Below are positions 8,536 to 17,147 of a stretch of DNA of 64,000 nucleotides, in pieces. Under the pieces are notes generated by a model. It saw nothing but the letters and a program-made list of their open reading frames with translations. It had not been told where the DNA came from and did not search any database. The first letter of the stretch is position 1, and each line of letters starts with the position of its first letter. This DNA comes from Enterocloster aldenensis (GTDB lineage: Bacteria; Bacillota; Clostridia; Lachnospirales; Lachnospiraceae), in NCBI RefSeq assembly GCF_003434055.1, contig NZ_QVEX01000016.1, positions 62,001-126,000 on the forward strand. The letters run 5' to 3'. The translations under genes were made by a program, and so were the position numbers.

Positions 8536-9513
8536 CTATTTGTCATAAAAAGTACGGGCCCATCGCGGGTTTTTCAGTACGGCGCGGCATACGCCTGCTA
8601 AATCAGCTTTATTATCAGTCAGCAGTTGTTGGGCGTGGGGAAATTCTGTTATGCCGCCGGTAACCAGGACTGGAATCTGGATGGACCGGCGTATGATTGC
8701 AGCATCATCCCCAAACCAGCCGGGGGTTTGGATGAATGGATGGAAATACCTGTATTTTGGTCCTCCGGACAAGTCCAGGAAGGAAGCGCCGTTTTCCTGT
8801 ATCAGCTGGGCAGCGCGGATTCCTTCCTCCAGGGAACTTCCCGCCGGGTCGTAATCCTGTACAGGAAAACGGACAGAGACAGGGTAATCCATGCCCACGG
8901 CATCCCGGACAGACCGGAGCACATCCAGGGTAAGCCGGATGCGGCCGTCAAAGGAAGTGCCGGTGTATTTGCCGCGGGTCCGGTGGTTGGTTAAGGGGGA
9001 GTAGAACTGGCTCAGCAGATACACATGGCAAGCCTTAATCTGCACCCCGTCAAAACCTGCTTCTTTTGCACGTACGGCGGCTGAAGCGAACGCCTGTATG
9101 ATCTGCTCCAGTTCCTCATCGCTCAAATAATCAGTTATCTGTTTTCCCTCAGGATTTTTTTCGGGGTTCAGGCAGTTTTGCAGGTCTGGTATTGTCCATC
9201 CGCCTCCATGATCCAGCTGGATGTGGATCTGACAGTCATTGTCATGAACCAGGCGTACCAGCCGGGCAAGTCCTTCTTTGTCAGAATCACTGCTGATGGA
9301 TAACATGTGAGGCCCGGCCTTGCCGGAACTGCTTACATAGGAATGTTCCAGGATAGTAAGGCCGAATCCCTTGGTCCGTTCCCGGAAAAAGTTTAGGGTA
9401 GCTTCAGTCACTTTTCCTTCTTCATCGGCCGTGGATGTGGAGACAGAAGGGAGCACCAGCCGGTTTCTTAGATTCAGGCTGCCTGAATGCAGGGGGTCGG
9501 TTAATAAAGGCAT
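8536..9513 (-). CDS. Old-yellow-enzyme family flavin oxidoreductase
   Basis: A 325-residue FMN TIM-barrel oxidoreductase of the NADH:flavin oxidoreductase/OYE family. Family marks are the LHSGSLNLRNRLVLPSV opening, IQLDHGG near residue 100 (flavin-contacting Gln, substrate-region His), and CHVYLLSQFYSPLTNHR near residue 165-181. It stops after the barrel and lacks the C-terminal 4Fe-4S and FAD/NAD domains of the long 2,4-dienoyl-CoA or bile-acid reductases, so it is a single-domain ene-reductase type. Likely reaction: NAD(P)H-dependent reduction of an activated C=C bond. It sits between a Gfo/Idh/MocA oxidoreductase and two EthD-like genes. The substrate is unknown. Confidence 0.88.
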   Translation of the reverse strand: MPLLTDPLHSGSLNLRNRLVLPSVSTSTADEEGKVTEATLNFFRERTKGFGLTILEHSYVSSSGKAGPHMLSISSDSDKEGLARLVRLVHDNDCQIHIQLDHGGGWTIPDLQNCLNPEKNPEGKQITDYLSDEELEQIIQAFASAAVRAKEAGFDGVQIKACHVYLLSQFYSPLTNHRTRGKYTGTSFDGRIRLTLDVLRSVRDAVGMDYPVSVRFPVQDYDPAGSSLEEGIRAAQLIQENGASFLDLSGGPKYRYFHPFIQTPGWFGDDAAIIRRSIQIPVLVTGGITEFPHAQQLLTDNKADLAGVCRAVLKNPRWARTFYDK

Positions 9514-9531
9514 GATGAATCCTCCTTGGGA

Positions 9532-10653
9532 TTATTTCCGTCTTGTAAAATCTGGAAGGGATATCTTCTGTCCATCCCTCATGGCAGATTCATGGGCACA
9601 GATACCGGCGCAAGTGATATTGGCAGCCCTGACCGCGCCCACCGCGGGCTGCCTGCCTTCGGTTATGGCGCTGACGAATTCGTGGACCAGGTGCGGGTGG
9701 GAACCGCCGTGTCCGGCGCCCTGGATGAAGGAGACGTGATTGGCATCTATAATCTGTTCCCTCTTTGTAAAGCACTGGATGGATTCTGGAAGACCTGCCA
9801 ATACATCCGGGACCTGGATCCTGCGTGCCTGTTCGCCGCCCTCAAACAGACAGATGCCTTCATCCTCAATCTGCGCCCATTCACAGGCCAGCTTATCACC
9901 GTAGATATCAAAGCTTTCCCGGTACTGACGGACCGTGTCGTAGAGGGACCGCGTTGTCTCGGCCCGGACATGGCTGTCCGTGAAGGTCATGGTACATGTC
10001 TCAACTGCAAAAGGAGATCCATATCTGCCGGCAAGTGATTCCTGTACCCTTCCGGAGCCGTGGCAGACGACCGTGTCAATATCCTTGTCGAGTATGTAGC
10101 TTAAGGGGGCAATTGCATGGGTCCCATAGTGGAAGGGAGGCAGTCCGAGCCAGTACTGGGGCCAGCCCTCCAGCCCCATATTCTGCATATGGGAACCACG
10201 GATGAACTGCATGCGGCCTAGTTTCCCGCTTTTTACCAGTTCCTGTACGTAGAGGTATTCCCGTGTATAGACAGCGGTTTCCATCATCATATAATAGGTT
10301 TTGTTTTTCTGGGAAGCCTCGACAATTGCTTGGCATTCTTCAAGGGTGGTTGCCATAGGAACGGTGCAGGCAACGTGTTTTCCCGCATTTAATGCTTTCA
10401 GGGTCTGGGGCGCATGGTCATGAATGGGAGTGACGATGTGGATCGCATCCAGTGCATCGCAGGCAATCATGGCGTCAATGTCGGTGAAACGCAATGATTC
10501 CTCAATATGGAATTCGTTTCCCACCTGGTCCAGGGTTTCAGGGGTCCGTGCACAAATCGCAACCTTATCCACATTTGGATGGCGTTGATATATCTGGATG
10601 AATTCCTTTCCAAATCCAAGGCCTGCAATACCTATATTTATTTTTTTATTCAT
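9532..10653 (-). CDS. Gfo/Idh/MocA family NAD(P)-dependent oxidoreductase
   Basis: A 373-residue protein with an N-terminal Rossmann fold (GIAGLGFGKEF, residues 7-17) and a C-terminal alpha/beta domain of the Gfo/Idh/MocA type, normally oxidising or reducing a sugar-like hydroxyl. The usual EKP motif of the family, whose Lys acts in catalysis, reads CTVPMA here (GKHVACTVPMAT near residue 90-101), so the Lys is missing. A substrate-region His is plausible in GGSHPHLVHEF near residue 330. First gene of the minus-strand operon; its ribosome site CGGAGG is 6 bases before the ATG. The oddity at EKP suggests altered chemistry or a different acid/base residue. Confidence 0.85.
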   Translation of the reverse strand: MNKKINIGIAGLGFGKEFIQIYQRHPNVDKVAICARTPETLDQVGNEFHIEESLRFTDIDAMIACDALDAIHIVTPIHDHAPQTLKALNAGKHVACTVPMATTLEECQAIVEASQKNKTYYMMMETAVYTREYLYVQELVKSGKLGRMQFIRGSHMQNMGLEGWPQYWLGLPPFHYGTHAIAPLSYILDKDIDTVVCHGSGRVQESLAGRYGSPFAVETCTMTFTDSHVRAETTRSLYDTVRQYRESFDIYGDKLACEWAQIEDEGICLFEGGEQARRIQVPDVLAGLPESIQCFTKREQIIDANHVSFIQGAGHGGSHPHLVHEFVSAITEGRQPAVGAVRAANITCAGICAHESAMRDGQKISLPDFTRRK

Positions 10654-11011
10654 GGTAACCCTCCGTAATCTAATAATGGTTTTTTGTTATAAAGCAAAAA
10701 TCCATGCAAAACAGGGTGGAATCGGTATTTGTATTTATTATATGGAAAAATATATTCAATAAAAATGAAGAAAACAGGGAAAATATATACGAAATAGACT
10801 AAAATAAAAAGGTGAATGAACAAAACGCATAAAAAAATAGAATAATCTGGAATAAAATATAGGAATATAACAAAAAGTCTAGCTTTTTTTCATAGAAAGT
10901 GCCGCAAATGTGATAGTATAATTTATTTATCAAAGCAGTCGTGCAGAGATGGAGATGGAATACGGTATCAGAAACAGGAATCACGATTATTTGGGAATAA
11001 GGAGATTATTT
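10654..11011. promoter_or_regulatory. Divergent AT-rich control region
   Basis: A 358-bp, strongly AT-rich stretch between the Gfo operon (left) and the ABC transporter operon (right). On the plus strand TATAAT (10917-10922) is preceded 18 bp upstream by TAGAAA (10893-10898), a plausible promoter for the binding protein gene. For the minus strand an ATTATA (10737-10742, i.e. TATAAT) is present but without a convincing -35. The shared region suggests common control, perhaps by the downstream two-component system. No gene is seen here. Confidence 0.5.
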
Positions 11012-12145
11012 ATGAAAAACATGAATTGGAAGAAAGCAGTGTCTTTACTGATGGCAGCCGTTCTTGTGGGTTCCCTTACCGCCTGTTCAGGCGGACAGGG
11101 GCAGAAGGAAGCATCCACGGAACTCCAAAAGGCAGAGGAAAAGGAATCAGCAGAATCAACGCAGGCAAAAGGAAATGAGGAACTTCCGGTCCTCCGGGTA
11201 TCCCTTCATCCTGCTTACATTTCAACACCGGTTGCATATGCGATTGCCAATGATATGGCGAAGGATTATGGATTTCAGATGGAAGTGCAGGTATATGCCA
11301 GCGGGGCACCCCAGAATGAAGCATTGGGCTCCGGGCTGTGGGATGTAGGAGTTATCGGGGGTGCATTCGTAAACAGCGTAAATACATATGGCGCATATGT
11401 AATCGGGGATTTCATCGACGGACGCGATGGAAATGCAATATTTGTGAGAAAGGATTCTGATATTGCGAAAGCAACCGGATCCAACCCGACCTATCCGGAC
11501 ATTCTGGGAAATGCTGAGACGGTAAAGGGTAAAACCCTGATTACAAACCTTGGGACCACAGGCCATGTACAGGTACAGAAATGGCTGGAGGCCTTGGGGC
11601 TGACCGAGGATGATATTGAAATCGTACAGATGGATTATGCTTCCGGATATCAGGCATTTGAGTCAGGAGAAGGCGATATTCTGGCAACCATAGGGCCTTA
11701 CAGTACCCGTGCACGTATTGCCCACCAAGATGACTGGGCCATTGCCGGAGGGTTTATATCGCTGGATTTATTGCAGTATGAGAATATTGTCTGTTCAGAA
11801 AGTGCAATGAAGGAAAAACGTGATTTACTGGTGTCGTTCATCCGCATGGTAGCTGATGCCAATGATGTCCTGGCAAAAGATGAAGATCTTCTGGTGGATA
11901 CCTATATGAACTGGATGATTGAAAATGGAAAAGAGGTTGATAAAGAAGAAGCCAGTATGGAGTGCATCCAGAAGCCGGTTATGACAAAAGAACAGATTGG
12001 CAGCCTGATTGAGACTGATTTCGGGGCTTATGAGAGGATGGTATGGGAAATGAATATTGAATCCGGCAATATCAGTGCGGATTCCATTTCAAAGCTTGAT
12101 ACCAATATCACGGCGGAACTGATGCGGGAAGCGCTGAAGCAGTGA
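11012..12145 (+). CDS. SsuA/TauA-like ABC substrate-binding lipoprotein
   Basis: A 377-residue lipoprotein with a signal ending in LTAC (Cys about residue 26), then a low-complexity Glu/Lys/Ser linker to residue 55, then a periplasmic-binding type 2 fold of the nitrate/sulfonate/taurine/thiamine-precursor family (ASGAPQNEALGSGLWDVGVIG near 90-110, GTTGHVQVQKWLEALGL near 190). The start is the ATG at 11012, seven bases after AAGGAG; an upstream in-frame ATG at 10949 has no ribosome site. It heads an operon with two permeases, two ATPases and a two-component system. The ligand cannot be told from sequence; sulfonates, nitrate-like anions, pyrimidines and aromatic acids are all handled by this family. 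Confidence 0.9.
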   Translation: MKNMNWKKAVSLLMAAVLVGSLTACSGGQGQKEASTELQKAEEKESAESTQAKGNEELPVLRVSLHPAYISTPVAYAIANDMAKDYGFQMEVQVYASGAPQNEALGSGLWDVGVIGGAFVNSVNTYGAYVIGDFIDGRDGNAIFVRKDSDIAKATGSNPTYPDILGNAETVKGKTLITNLGTTGHVQVQKWLEALGLTEDDIEIVQMDYASGYQAFESGEGDILATIGPYSTRARIAHQDDWAIAGGFISLDLLQYENIVCSESAMKEKRDLLVSFIRMVADANDVLAKDEDLLVDTYMNWMIENGKEVDKEEASMECIQKPVMTKEQIGSLIETDFGAYERMVWEMNIESGNISADSISKLDTNITAELMREALKQ

Positions 12146-12165
12146 TTCTTTTGAGAATGGCATGA

Positions 12166-12218
12166 ACCGCAGCACCCTGCGGTATATGCCGGGGCATGTC
12201 CGGTCAGGCACATGCCCC
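12166..12218 (+). other. Two intercistronic hairpins after the binding protein gene
   Basis: ACCGCAG/CTGCGGT (12166-12183, 4-base loop) and GGGGCATGT/ACATGCCCC (12191-12218) lie between the binding protein and permease genes. Neither is followed by a T-run. The position mirrors the hairpin in the mannoside operon and suggests differential expression of binding protein over membrane parts. Confidence 0.65.
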
Positions 12219-12235
12219 GCGAAAGGAGTGTCCAT

Positions 12236-13051
12236 ATGGAAAATCGTTCGTTAACTGAACAATTTAAGAAGAGGGAAAAGGAACAGCAGAGAAAGTATCT
12301 GGCTGTCAGTGTCACCTCCATGCTGCTGTTCCTTATTATATGGGAAGTGTGTTCAGATGGTCTGCGCCTGCTTCCGGTGTACTCACTTCCCAGTCCGGTG
12401 GCATCGGCGGAGGCATTTTTCAGGAAATTTTATGACCGTTCCCCAGACCGGGCCTATATCTGGCAGCATGCCTTGGCCAGTCTGAAGGTAGTCCTGATTG
12501 GAGGGGGGCTGGGGGTGGCAGTTGGAATCCCCCTGGGAATCCTGATGGGCTGGTATACCAGGTTTGACCTGTTTTTTAAAGGGATTTTTGACGTAATCCG
12601 TCCAATCCCTCCCATTGCCTGGATTCCCATCATGGTAGTGCTTCTGGGAATTGGTGTGAAGGCAAAGGCTGCTGTTATTTTCCTGGCCTCGGTGGTGCCG
12701 TGTGTGATTAACACGTACGCCGGAATCAAGCAGGTCAATCCGGTCCATATATGGGTGGCCCAGATTTTTGGGGCAACGAATCTGCAGATGCTGCGCACCA
12801 TCGGTATACCTACAGCCATGCCCATGATATTTACCGGGGTAAGGGTGGCTCTTAATGCGGCCTGGATGGCGCTTGTGGCTGCCGAACTTCTGGCGTCCAC
12901 CCAGGGGCTGGGGTATATGATACAGATTTCCAGGACATTTGGACGTCCGGATATCATTATAGCAGGAATGTTTGCAATCGGTGTTCTGAGCATGCTGTTT
13001 AACCTGGCACTGAGTTTTTTGGAAAAAGCCTTTGTGAAGGGGGGAATCTAA
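12236..13051 (+). CDS. SsuC/TauC-like ABC permease (first)
   Basis: A 271-residue permease of the nitrate/sulfonate/taurine importer class with about six membrane helices; the cytoplasmic coupling loop lies around AQIFGATNLQMLRTIGIPTA (about residue 180-199). The start at 12236 (MENRSL) follows GAAAGGAG with a 7-base spacer. Together with the next gene it forms a pair of related but distinct permeases, suggesting a heterodimeric membrane channel; most members of this class are homodimers. The second permease starts 3 bp after its stop. Confidence 0.88.
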   Translation: MENRSLTEQFKKREKEQQRKYLAVSVTSMLLFLIIWEVCSDGLRLLPVYSLPSPVASAEAFFRKFYDRSPDRAYIWQHALASLKVVLIGGGLGVAVGIPLGILMGWYTRFDLFFKGIFDVIRPIPPIAWIPIMVVLLGIGVKAKAAVIFLASVVPCVINTYAGIKQVNPVHIWVAQIFGATNLQMLRTIGIPTAMPMIFTGVRVALNAAWMALVAAELLASTQGLGYMIQISRTFGRPDIIIAGMFAIGVLSMLFNLALSFLEKAFVKGGI

Positions 13052-13054
13052 ACC

Positions 13055-13831
13055 ATGAAGAGTCAGAAAGTTTCGGTTTTTCTCTACAGTGCCGCGGGTC
13101 TGGCTGTGTTTATCCTGTGCTGGCACCTGTTGGTATGCTTTACCGGGGTGGGACAGATATTCCCCTCCCCGTTCGCTGTGCTGAGGCGGTTTGTGGATGT
13201 ATCCGGCAGGAAGATAGGAAAGTGTATGCTTTATTCCCATCTGGGCTTTAGCCTACTGCGGGTAACCATGGGATATCTGATAGCGGCCGCAATGGGAATC
13301 CTGGTGGGTCTTATCATGGCAGGGTCCAAGATGGGAAATGCCATCATACGGCCCCTGTTCGCCATGATACGCCCGATTCCGGGCATTACATGGATGCCGT
13401 TATTTATTCTCTGGTTCGGCACTGGCTGGGTTACCCAGATTGGAATCATCTTTGTGGCAGGTTTTTCACACATGGTTCTAAACACTTATGCAGGGGCGAC
13501 CCGGGTGGACCCCAAACTGGTGGGCGCGGCGCGGATGCTGGGAGCGAACAATACCCAGGTATTTTATAAGGTAATACTGCCATCATCCGTACCCTATATT
13601 TTCTCAGGGCTTCAGGTTGCGCTGTCCTCCTGCTGGATGGCTGTGCTGGCTGCGGAAATGATGAGCGCCACCGAGGGGATTGGCTGGATGATTGTTTCCG
13701 GGCAGGATAACGGGGACATTGAGCAGGTCCTTGTAGGGGTTATCATTATTTCGATTATCGGTTTGGTGCTGGCCAATACAATGAGAGGAGTGGAAACAAA
13801 ATTATGTGCGTGGTCGGTTCGGGGAAGATAG
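13055..13831 (+). CDS. SsuC/TauC-like ABC permease (second)
   Basis: A 258-residue permease paralogous to the previous gene (shared P-I-P-x-I-x-W-x-P segment: RPIPGITWMPLFILWFGTG near 106-124, and coupling loop AARMLGANNTQVFYKVILPS near 155-174). About six helices are visible. Its 3' end overlaps the first ATPase gene by 28 bp, showing translational coupling. It probably pairs with the first permease in the membrane. Function of the pair: transport of the ligand captured by the SsuA-like lipoprotein. Confidence 0.88.
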   Translation: MKSQKVSVFLYSAAGLAVFILCWHLLVCFTGVGQIFPSPFAVLRRFVDVSGRKIGKCMLYSHLGFSLLRVTMGYLIAAAMGILVGLIMAGSKMGNAIIRPLFAMIRPIPGITWMPLFILWFGTGWVTQIGIIFVAGFSHMVLNTYAGATRVDPKLVGAARMLGANNTQVFYKVILPSSVPYIFSGLQVALSSCWMAVLAAEMMSATEGIGWMIVSGQDNGDIEQVLVGVIIISIIGLVLANTMRGVETKLCAWSVRGR

Positions 13832-14580
13832 ACGGGATTATCCGGTGTGAGAATGTGAATAAAACATTCATCAGTGGAAACGGTGTATATGAAGTGGTGA
13901 GGAACCTGAATCTGAGTATCAGGGAAAATGAATTCGTGGTACTGTTCGGACCCGGGCAGTGCGGTAAGACAACGGTGCTTAACTTGATAGCGGGTCTGGA
14001 GGCTGCTTCTGATGGGGAGGTAAGGGTGGATGGCAAAAAAGTGGTGGGACCAGATCCTTCCAGGGGAATGGTATATCAGACCACCGCGCTGTTTCCGTGG
14101 CTTACCGTGATGGAAAACGTGGAATTTGGCCCTAAGGCACGGGGAGTCGGGAAAGAGGAACGCAGAAAGATTGCCCGGAAATACATTGATATGGTTGGCC
14201 TTGAGGGATTTGAAAAAAGCTATCCCGTTAAACTGTCCGGAGGTATGCAGCAGCGGGTGGGCATTGCAAGGGCCTACAGTAACAATCCGGTGGTAATCCT
14301 GATGGACGAACCGTTTGGGCATCTGGATGCCCAGACCCGCTACATGATGGAGGAGGAGCTGGAAAAAATTGTATCTGCAGAGAAGCGTACAGTAGTGTTT
14401 GTTACCAATAACATAGAGGAGGCCGTCTATCTGGCGGACCGGATCCTGCTTCTTAGCAACTGTCCTACCCATGTGGTAAAGGAATACAGCGTGGACCTGC
14501 CAAGGCCGCGGGATTATGTGTCAGAAGAATTTCTTGCATTGAGAGAGAAAATCATGCAGGAAATGGAAGAAACCTTGTAA
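13804..14580 (+). CDS. ABC transporter ATPase 1 (H-loop His replaced by Asn)
   Basis: A 258-residue nucleotide-binding subunit of the SsuB/TauB class. Walker A is GPGQCGKTT (about residues 49-57), Q-loop VYQTTALFPW, signature LSGGMQQRVGIARA (canonical), Walker B VVILMDEPFG. The switch motif, normally THD, reads VTNNIEEA, so the catalytic His is Asn. This would weaken the ATP site built from its own Walker motifs. The start at 13804 lies inside the permease gene; a GAGGAG is 13 bases upstream. The partner ATPase downstream has the complementary defect (see that entry). Confidence 0.9.
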   Translation: MCVVGSGKIDGIIRCENVNKTFISGNGVYEVVRNLNLSIRENEFVVLFGPGQCGKTTVLNLIAGLEAASDGEVRVDGKKVVGPDPSRGMVYQTTALFPWLTVMENVEFGPKARGVGKEERRKIARKYIDMVGLEGFEKSYPVKLSGGMQQRVGIARAYSNNPVVILMDEPFGHLDAQTRYMMEEELEKIVSAEKRTVVFVTNNIEEAVYLADRILLLSNCPTHVVKEYSVDLPRPRDYVSEEFLALREKIMQEMEETL

Positions 14581-14593
14581 GGAGGAAACTGGG

Positions 14594-15340
14594 ATGGAAC
14601 AAAAAGTACCGAAAGTCCAGGTAAGCCATCTGACAAAAAAGTTTGGCAGCCTTCTGGTCCTGGATAATATATCCTTCCAGGTGGACGATGGAGAATTTCT
14701 CTGTATTGTAGGGCCCACAGGATGCGGGAAAACAACCTTTTTAAACAGCTTAACTAAGTTATATGATGTGACGGATGGGGAAATGCTGATTGATAATGAA
14801 CCCATCAACCTTCAGAAACATAATGTGGCTTATATTTTCCAGGAGTATTCCACAATGCCTTGGCTGGATATAGAGGAAAATATCGCATATGGCCTTAAGA
14901 TTAAGGGAATACCACAGGAAGAGATGCGGTCCCGTGTGGATGAGGTAATCCGTATGGTAGGATTGGAGGAATTCCGGCATTACTATCCCAGGCAGATGTC
15001 GGCCAGTATGCTTCAGCGTGTAGTGATTGCAAGGGCCTTTGCCACGAAACCGGAACTGCTTTTAATGGATGAGCCTTACGGGCAGCTGGACCTGATGCTG
15101 AAATATAAACTGGAAGATGAATTGCTTAAATTATGGAAGAAAATCCATACAACAGTAATATTCATCACCCATAATATTGAGGAGGCCGTGTATCTGAGTG
15201 ATAAAATCATGGTGTTAAGCAACAAGCCCACAAAGATAAAAACCGTGATTGAGAATCGCCTGCCCAGGCCAAGAAAGGTAACTGACAGGGAGTTCATTGA
15301 ACTGCGCAATGAAGTCACGGAACTGATTAAGTGGTGGTAA
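14594..15340 (+). CDS. ABC transporter ATPase 2 (degenerate signature motif)
   Basis: A 248-residue nucleotide-binding subunit, paralogue of ATPase 1. Walker A GPTGCGKTT (about residues 41-49), Q-loop YIFQEYSTMPW, Walker B ELLLMDEPYG and the switch His (FITHNIEEA) are intact, but the ABC signature reads PRQMSASMLQRV in place of LSGGx, losing both signature glycines. In a heterodimer its signature would face the ATP bound by ATPase 1, which lacks the switch His; its own Walker site would face the intact LSGGM of ATPase 1. The ribosome site AAGGAGG lies 8 bases before the ATG. Confidence 0.9.
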   Translation: MEQKVPKVQVSHLTKKFGSLLVLDNISFQVDDGEFLCIVGPTGCGKTTFLNSLTKLYDVTDGEMLIDNEPINLQKHNVAYIFQEYSTMPWLDIEENIAYGLKIKGIPQEEMRSRVDEVIRMVGLEEFRHYYPRQMSASMLQRVVIARAFATKPELLLMDEPYGQLDLMLKYKLEDELLKLWKKIHTTVIFITHNIEEAVYLSDKIMVLSNKPTKIKTVIENRLPRPRKVTDREFIELRNEVTELIKWW

Positions 15341-15344
15341 GAGA

Positions 15345-17147
15345 TTGAAAGATAATAAAGATAACAAGAAAATCCATATGAGACTGCAGACCATCCTGTT
15401 TTTGCTGATTACCCTTGTGGTGGTGATATCTGTTTCTACGACCGCTTTTTTTTCTTACCGTACCTATAAACAGGGGCTGATTGACCGGGTTGCGGCTTCC
15501 AGGAATGATGTCCTGATGCAGGTTTCGGCAAAGGTGGATTTGCTTCAGGCAAATATGACATCTTTGTCGAAGCTGTATTTTAATCTGGTAAGCGATTTTG
15601 CCCAGAATGATATTCAGGCCCTGTTTCATGGGGATAATCCGCAAGGCAGCATTACCGCGGGACAGCTGATGGATGCATATCAGGATGTGATGAACTCCAT
15701 GGACGTGGAGTATTCGGTCACCATGCTGGATAATGAGGGATTATCCTATACATCCACAAAAGCAGAGCAGGACCATGACCTTACCGGATTTCAGAATGAA
15801 CTGTGGTATATTTATATTCCGCATAGTCTGGATAAAGGGGAGGTATACTGGACCCAATCCCATAAGGACCCGTCCATCGGGGATGGTTTCTTCTTTTCCG
15901 CTGTGAAAAGGACTAAGAATCATGAGGGGAAGGAGATAACAATCCTGATTAATGTGTCAGAACGCGTACTATATCAGACATATCAGAATATCATGAGCGA
16001 CAATACGATTTATATAGTGGATAAAAGCGGAAGGATCATCTCTTCCAATACGGAGCGCATGGTTAGCCTGAATTATTTTAATATGCACCGCCTGGACCAG
16101 CTGGTAGTTTCAGGTGGTTATTCGATTGTGGAAAAATCAGGGGTGAAATATCTGCTGTCCAGATATGACAACCCTAAATATGATCTGGTGTACCTGGAGG
16201 AAATACCATTAGAGAACCTGCTGGTACCGCTTAGGAGAATGCAGCGGGATACAATCCTGGCAACGATTTTCATTATTTTCTTGTCCAGTATTGTCATACT
16301 GATAGTGGTCCGTACCTTCACCCTGCCTATACTCAGGTTATGTCAAAAGCTCAAGCGGGTAAGTGACGGGGATTTTGATACAAGGTTTGATATCCAGAGC
16401 TGGTCGGAGATAACACTTATCAATGATGTATCCGGGGAAATGGTAAGGAAGATATCCAGCCTGTTTGAGGATTTAAAAGAAGAGGAAAAACAGAAGCGGC
16501 TGGCGGAACTGGAATTTCTCCAGGCCCAGATTAATCCTCACTTTATATATAATACTTTATTTTCCGTAAAATGTCTGGTAAGTCTCGGGGAAAATGACAC
16601 GGCGGAGCGCATGCTGGAAAATTTCACAGCTATGCTGCGCACAATCCTTGGTCAGAAGGATGAGATGATTTCCCTGCAGGAGGAATTGGTAATCCTTCAT
16701 CAGTATTTTGTCGTCCTTCAGTGCAAGTATGGGGATGAGATATTGCTGGATGTAGATATTCCTGAGGATTTGCTGAAACAGCGTGTCCTTAAGTTTGTCC
16801 TGCAGCCGATTGTGGAAAACAGCATTTTCCATGGACTGGAACCGGCGGGCAGCAAGGGGCATGTTGTTGTGAGGGCTTGGGAGCGGGGGGCCAGACTTTA
16901 CCTGTCGGTGGAAGACGACGGGGCGGGAATGGACTGTAACAGACTTAAGGAGGTACAGGGAACCATTGGGTCAGACAACAGTACAATGGTCGGCATCAAC
17001 AATACTGTAAAGCGCATTAAGCTGCATTTTGGGGCGCAATACGGGGTGGAAATCAGCAGCGAAAAAGATGTGGGAACAAAAGTGGTATTGATTCTGCCAA
17101 GCATAAAGGCGGAGGGGCAGGCAGCAAAGGGGGATGGAGCATATTAA
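15345..17147 (+). CDS. YesM/LytS-type sensor histidine kinase
   Basis: A 600-residue membrane histidine kinase. One helix at about residues 15-38, an extracellular sensor region to about 300 (dCache-like by length), a second helix at 302-325, a HAMP segment, the His_kinase domain with phospho-acceptor His399 in QAQINPHFIYNTLF, and a GHKL ATPase domain (ENSIFHGLEP, DDGAGM). The start is a TTG at 15345, 4 bp after the ATPase stop; the ATG at codon 12 is an alternative without a clear ribosome site. It overlaps the response regulator gene by 14 bp. Placement after the transporter suggests it senses the transported compound or controls the operon. Confidence 0.9.
   Translation: MKDNKDNKKIHMRLQTILFLLITLVVVISVSTTAFFSYRTYKQGLIDRVAASRNDVLMQVSAKVDLLQANMTSLSKLYFNLVSDFAQNDIQALFHGDNPQGSITAGQLMDAYQDVMNSMDVEYSVTMLDNEGLSYTSTKAEQDHDLTGFQNELWYIYIPHSLDKGEVYWTQSHKDPSIGDGFFFSAVKRTKNHEGKEITILINVSERVLYQTYQNIMSDNTIYIVDKSGRIISSNTERMVSLNYFNMHRLDQLVVSGGYSIVEKSGVKYLLSRYDNPKYDLVYLEEIPLENLLVPLRRMQRDTILATIFIIFLSSIVILIVVRTFTLPILRLCQKLKRVSDGDFDTRFDIQSWSEITLINDVSGEMVRKISSLFEDLKEEEKQKRLAELEFLQAQINPHFIYNTLFSVKCLVSLGENDTAERMLENFTAMLRTILGQKDEMISLQEELVILHQYFVVLQCKYGDEILLDVDIPEDLLKQRVLKFVLQPIVENSIFHGLEPAGSKGHVVVRAWERGARLYLSVEDDGAGMDCNRLKEVQGTIGSDNSTMVGINNTVKRIKLHFGAQYGVEISSEKDVGTKVVLILPSIKAEGQAAKGDGAY

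Noticed and set aside
12383-13240. Long minus-strand open frame (285 codons) opposite the first ABC permease
   Set aside because: It is antisense to a clearly conserved permease, has no ribosome site and gives a His/Gln/Pro-rich sequence typical of a shadow frame.
13612-14472. Minus-strand frame opposite ATPase 1
   Set aside because: No coherent fold and no start signals; it mirrors a gene with full ABC ATPase motifs.
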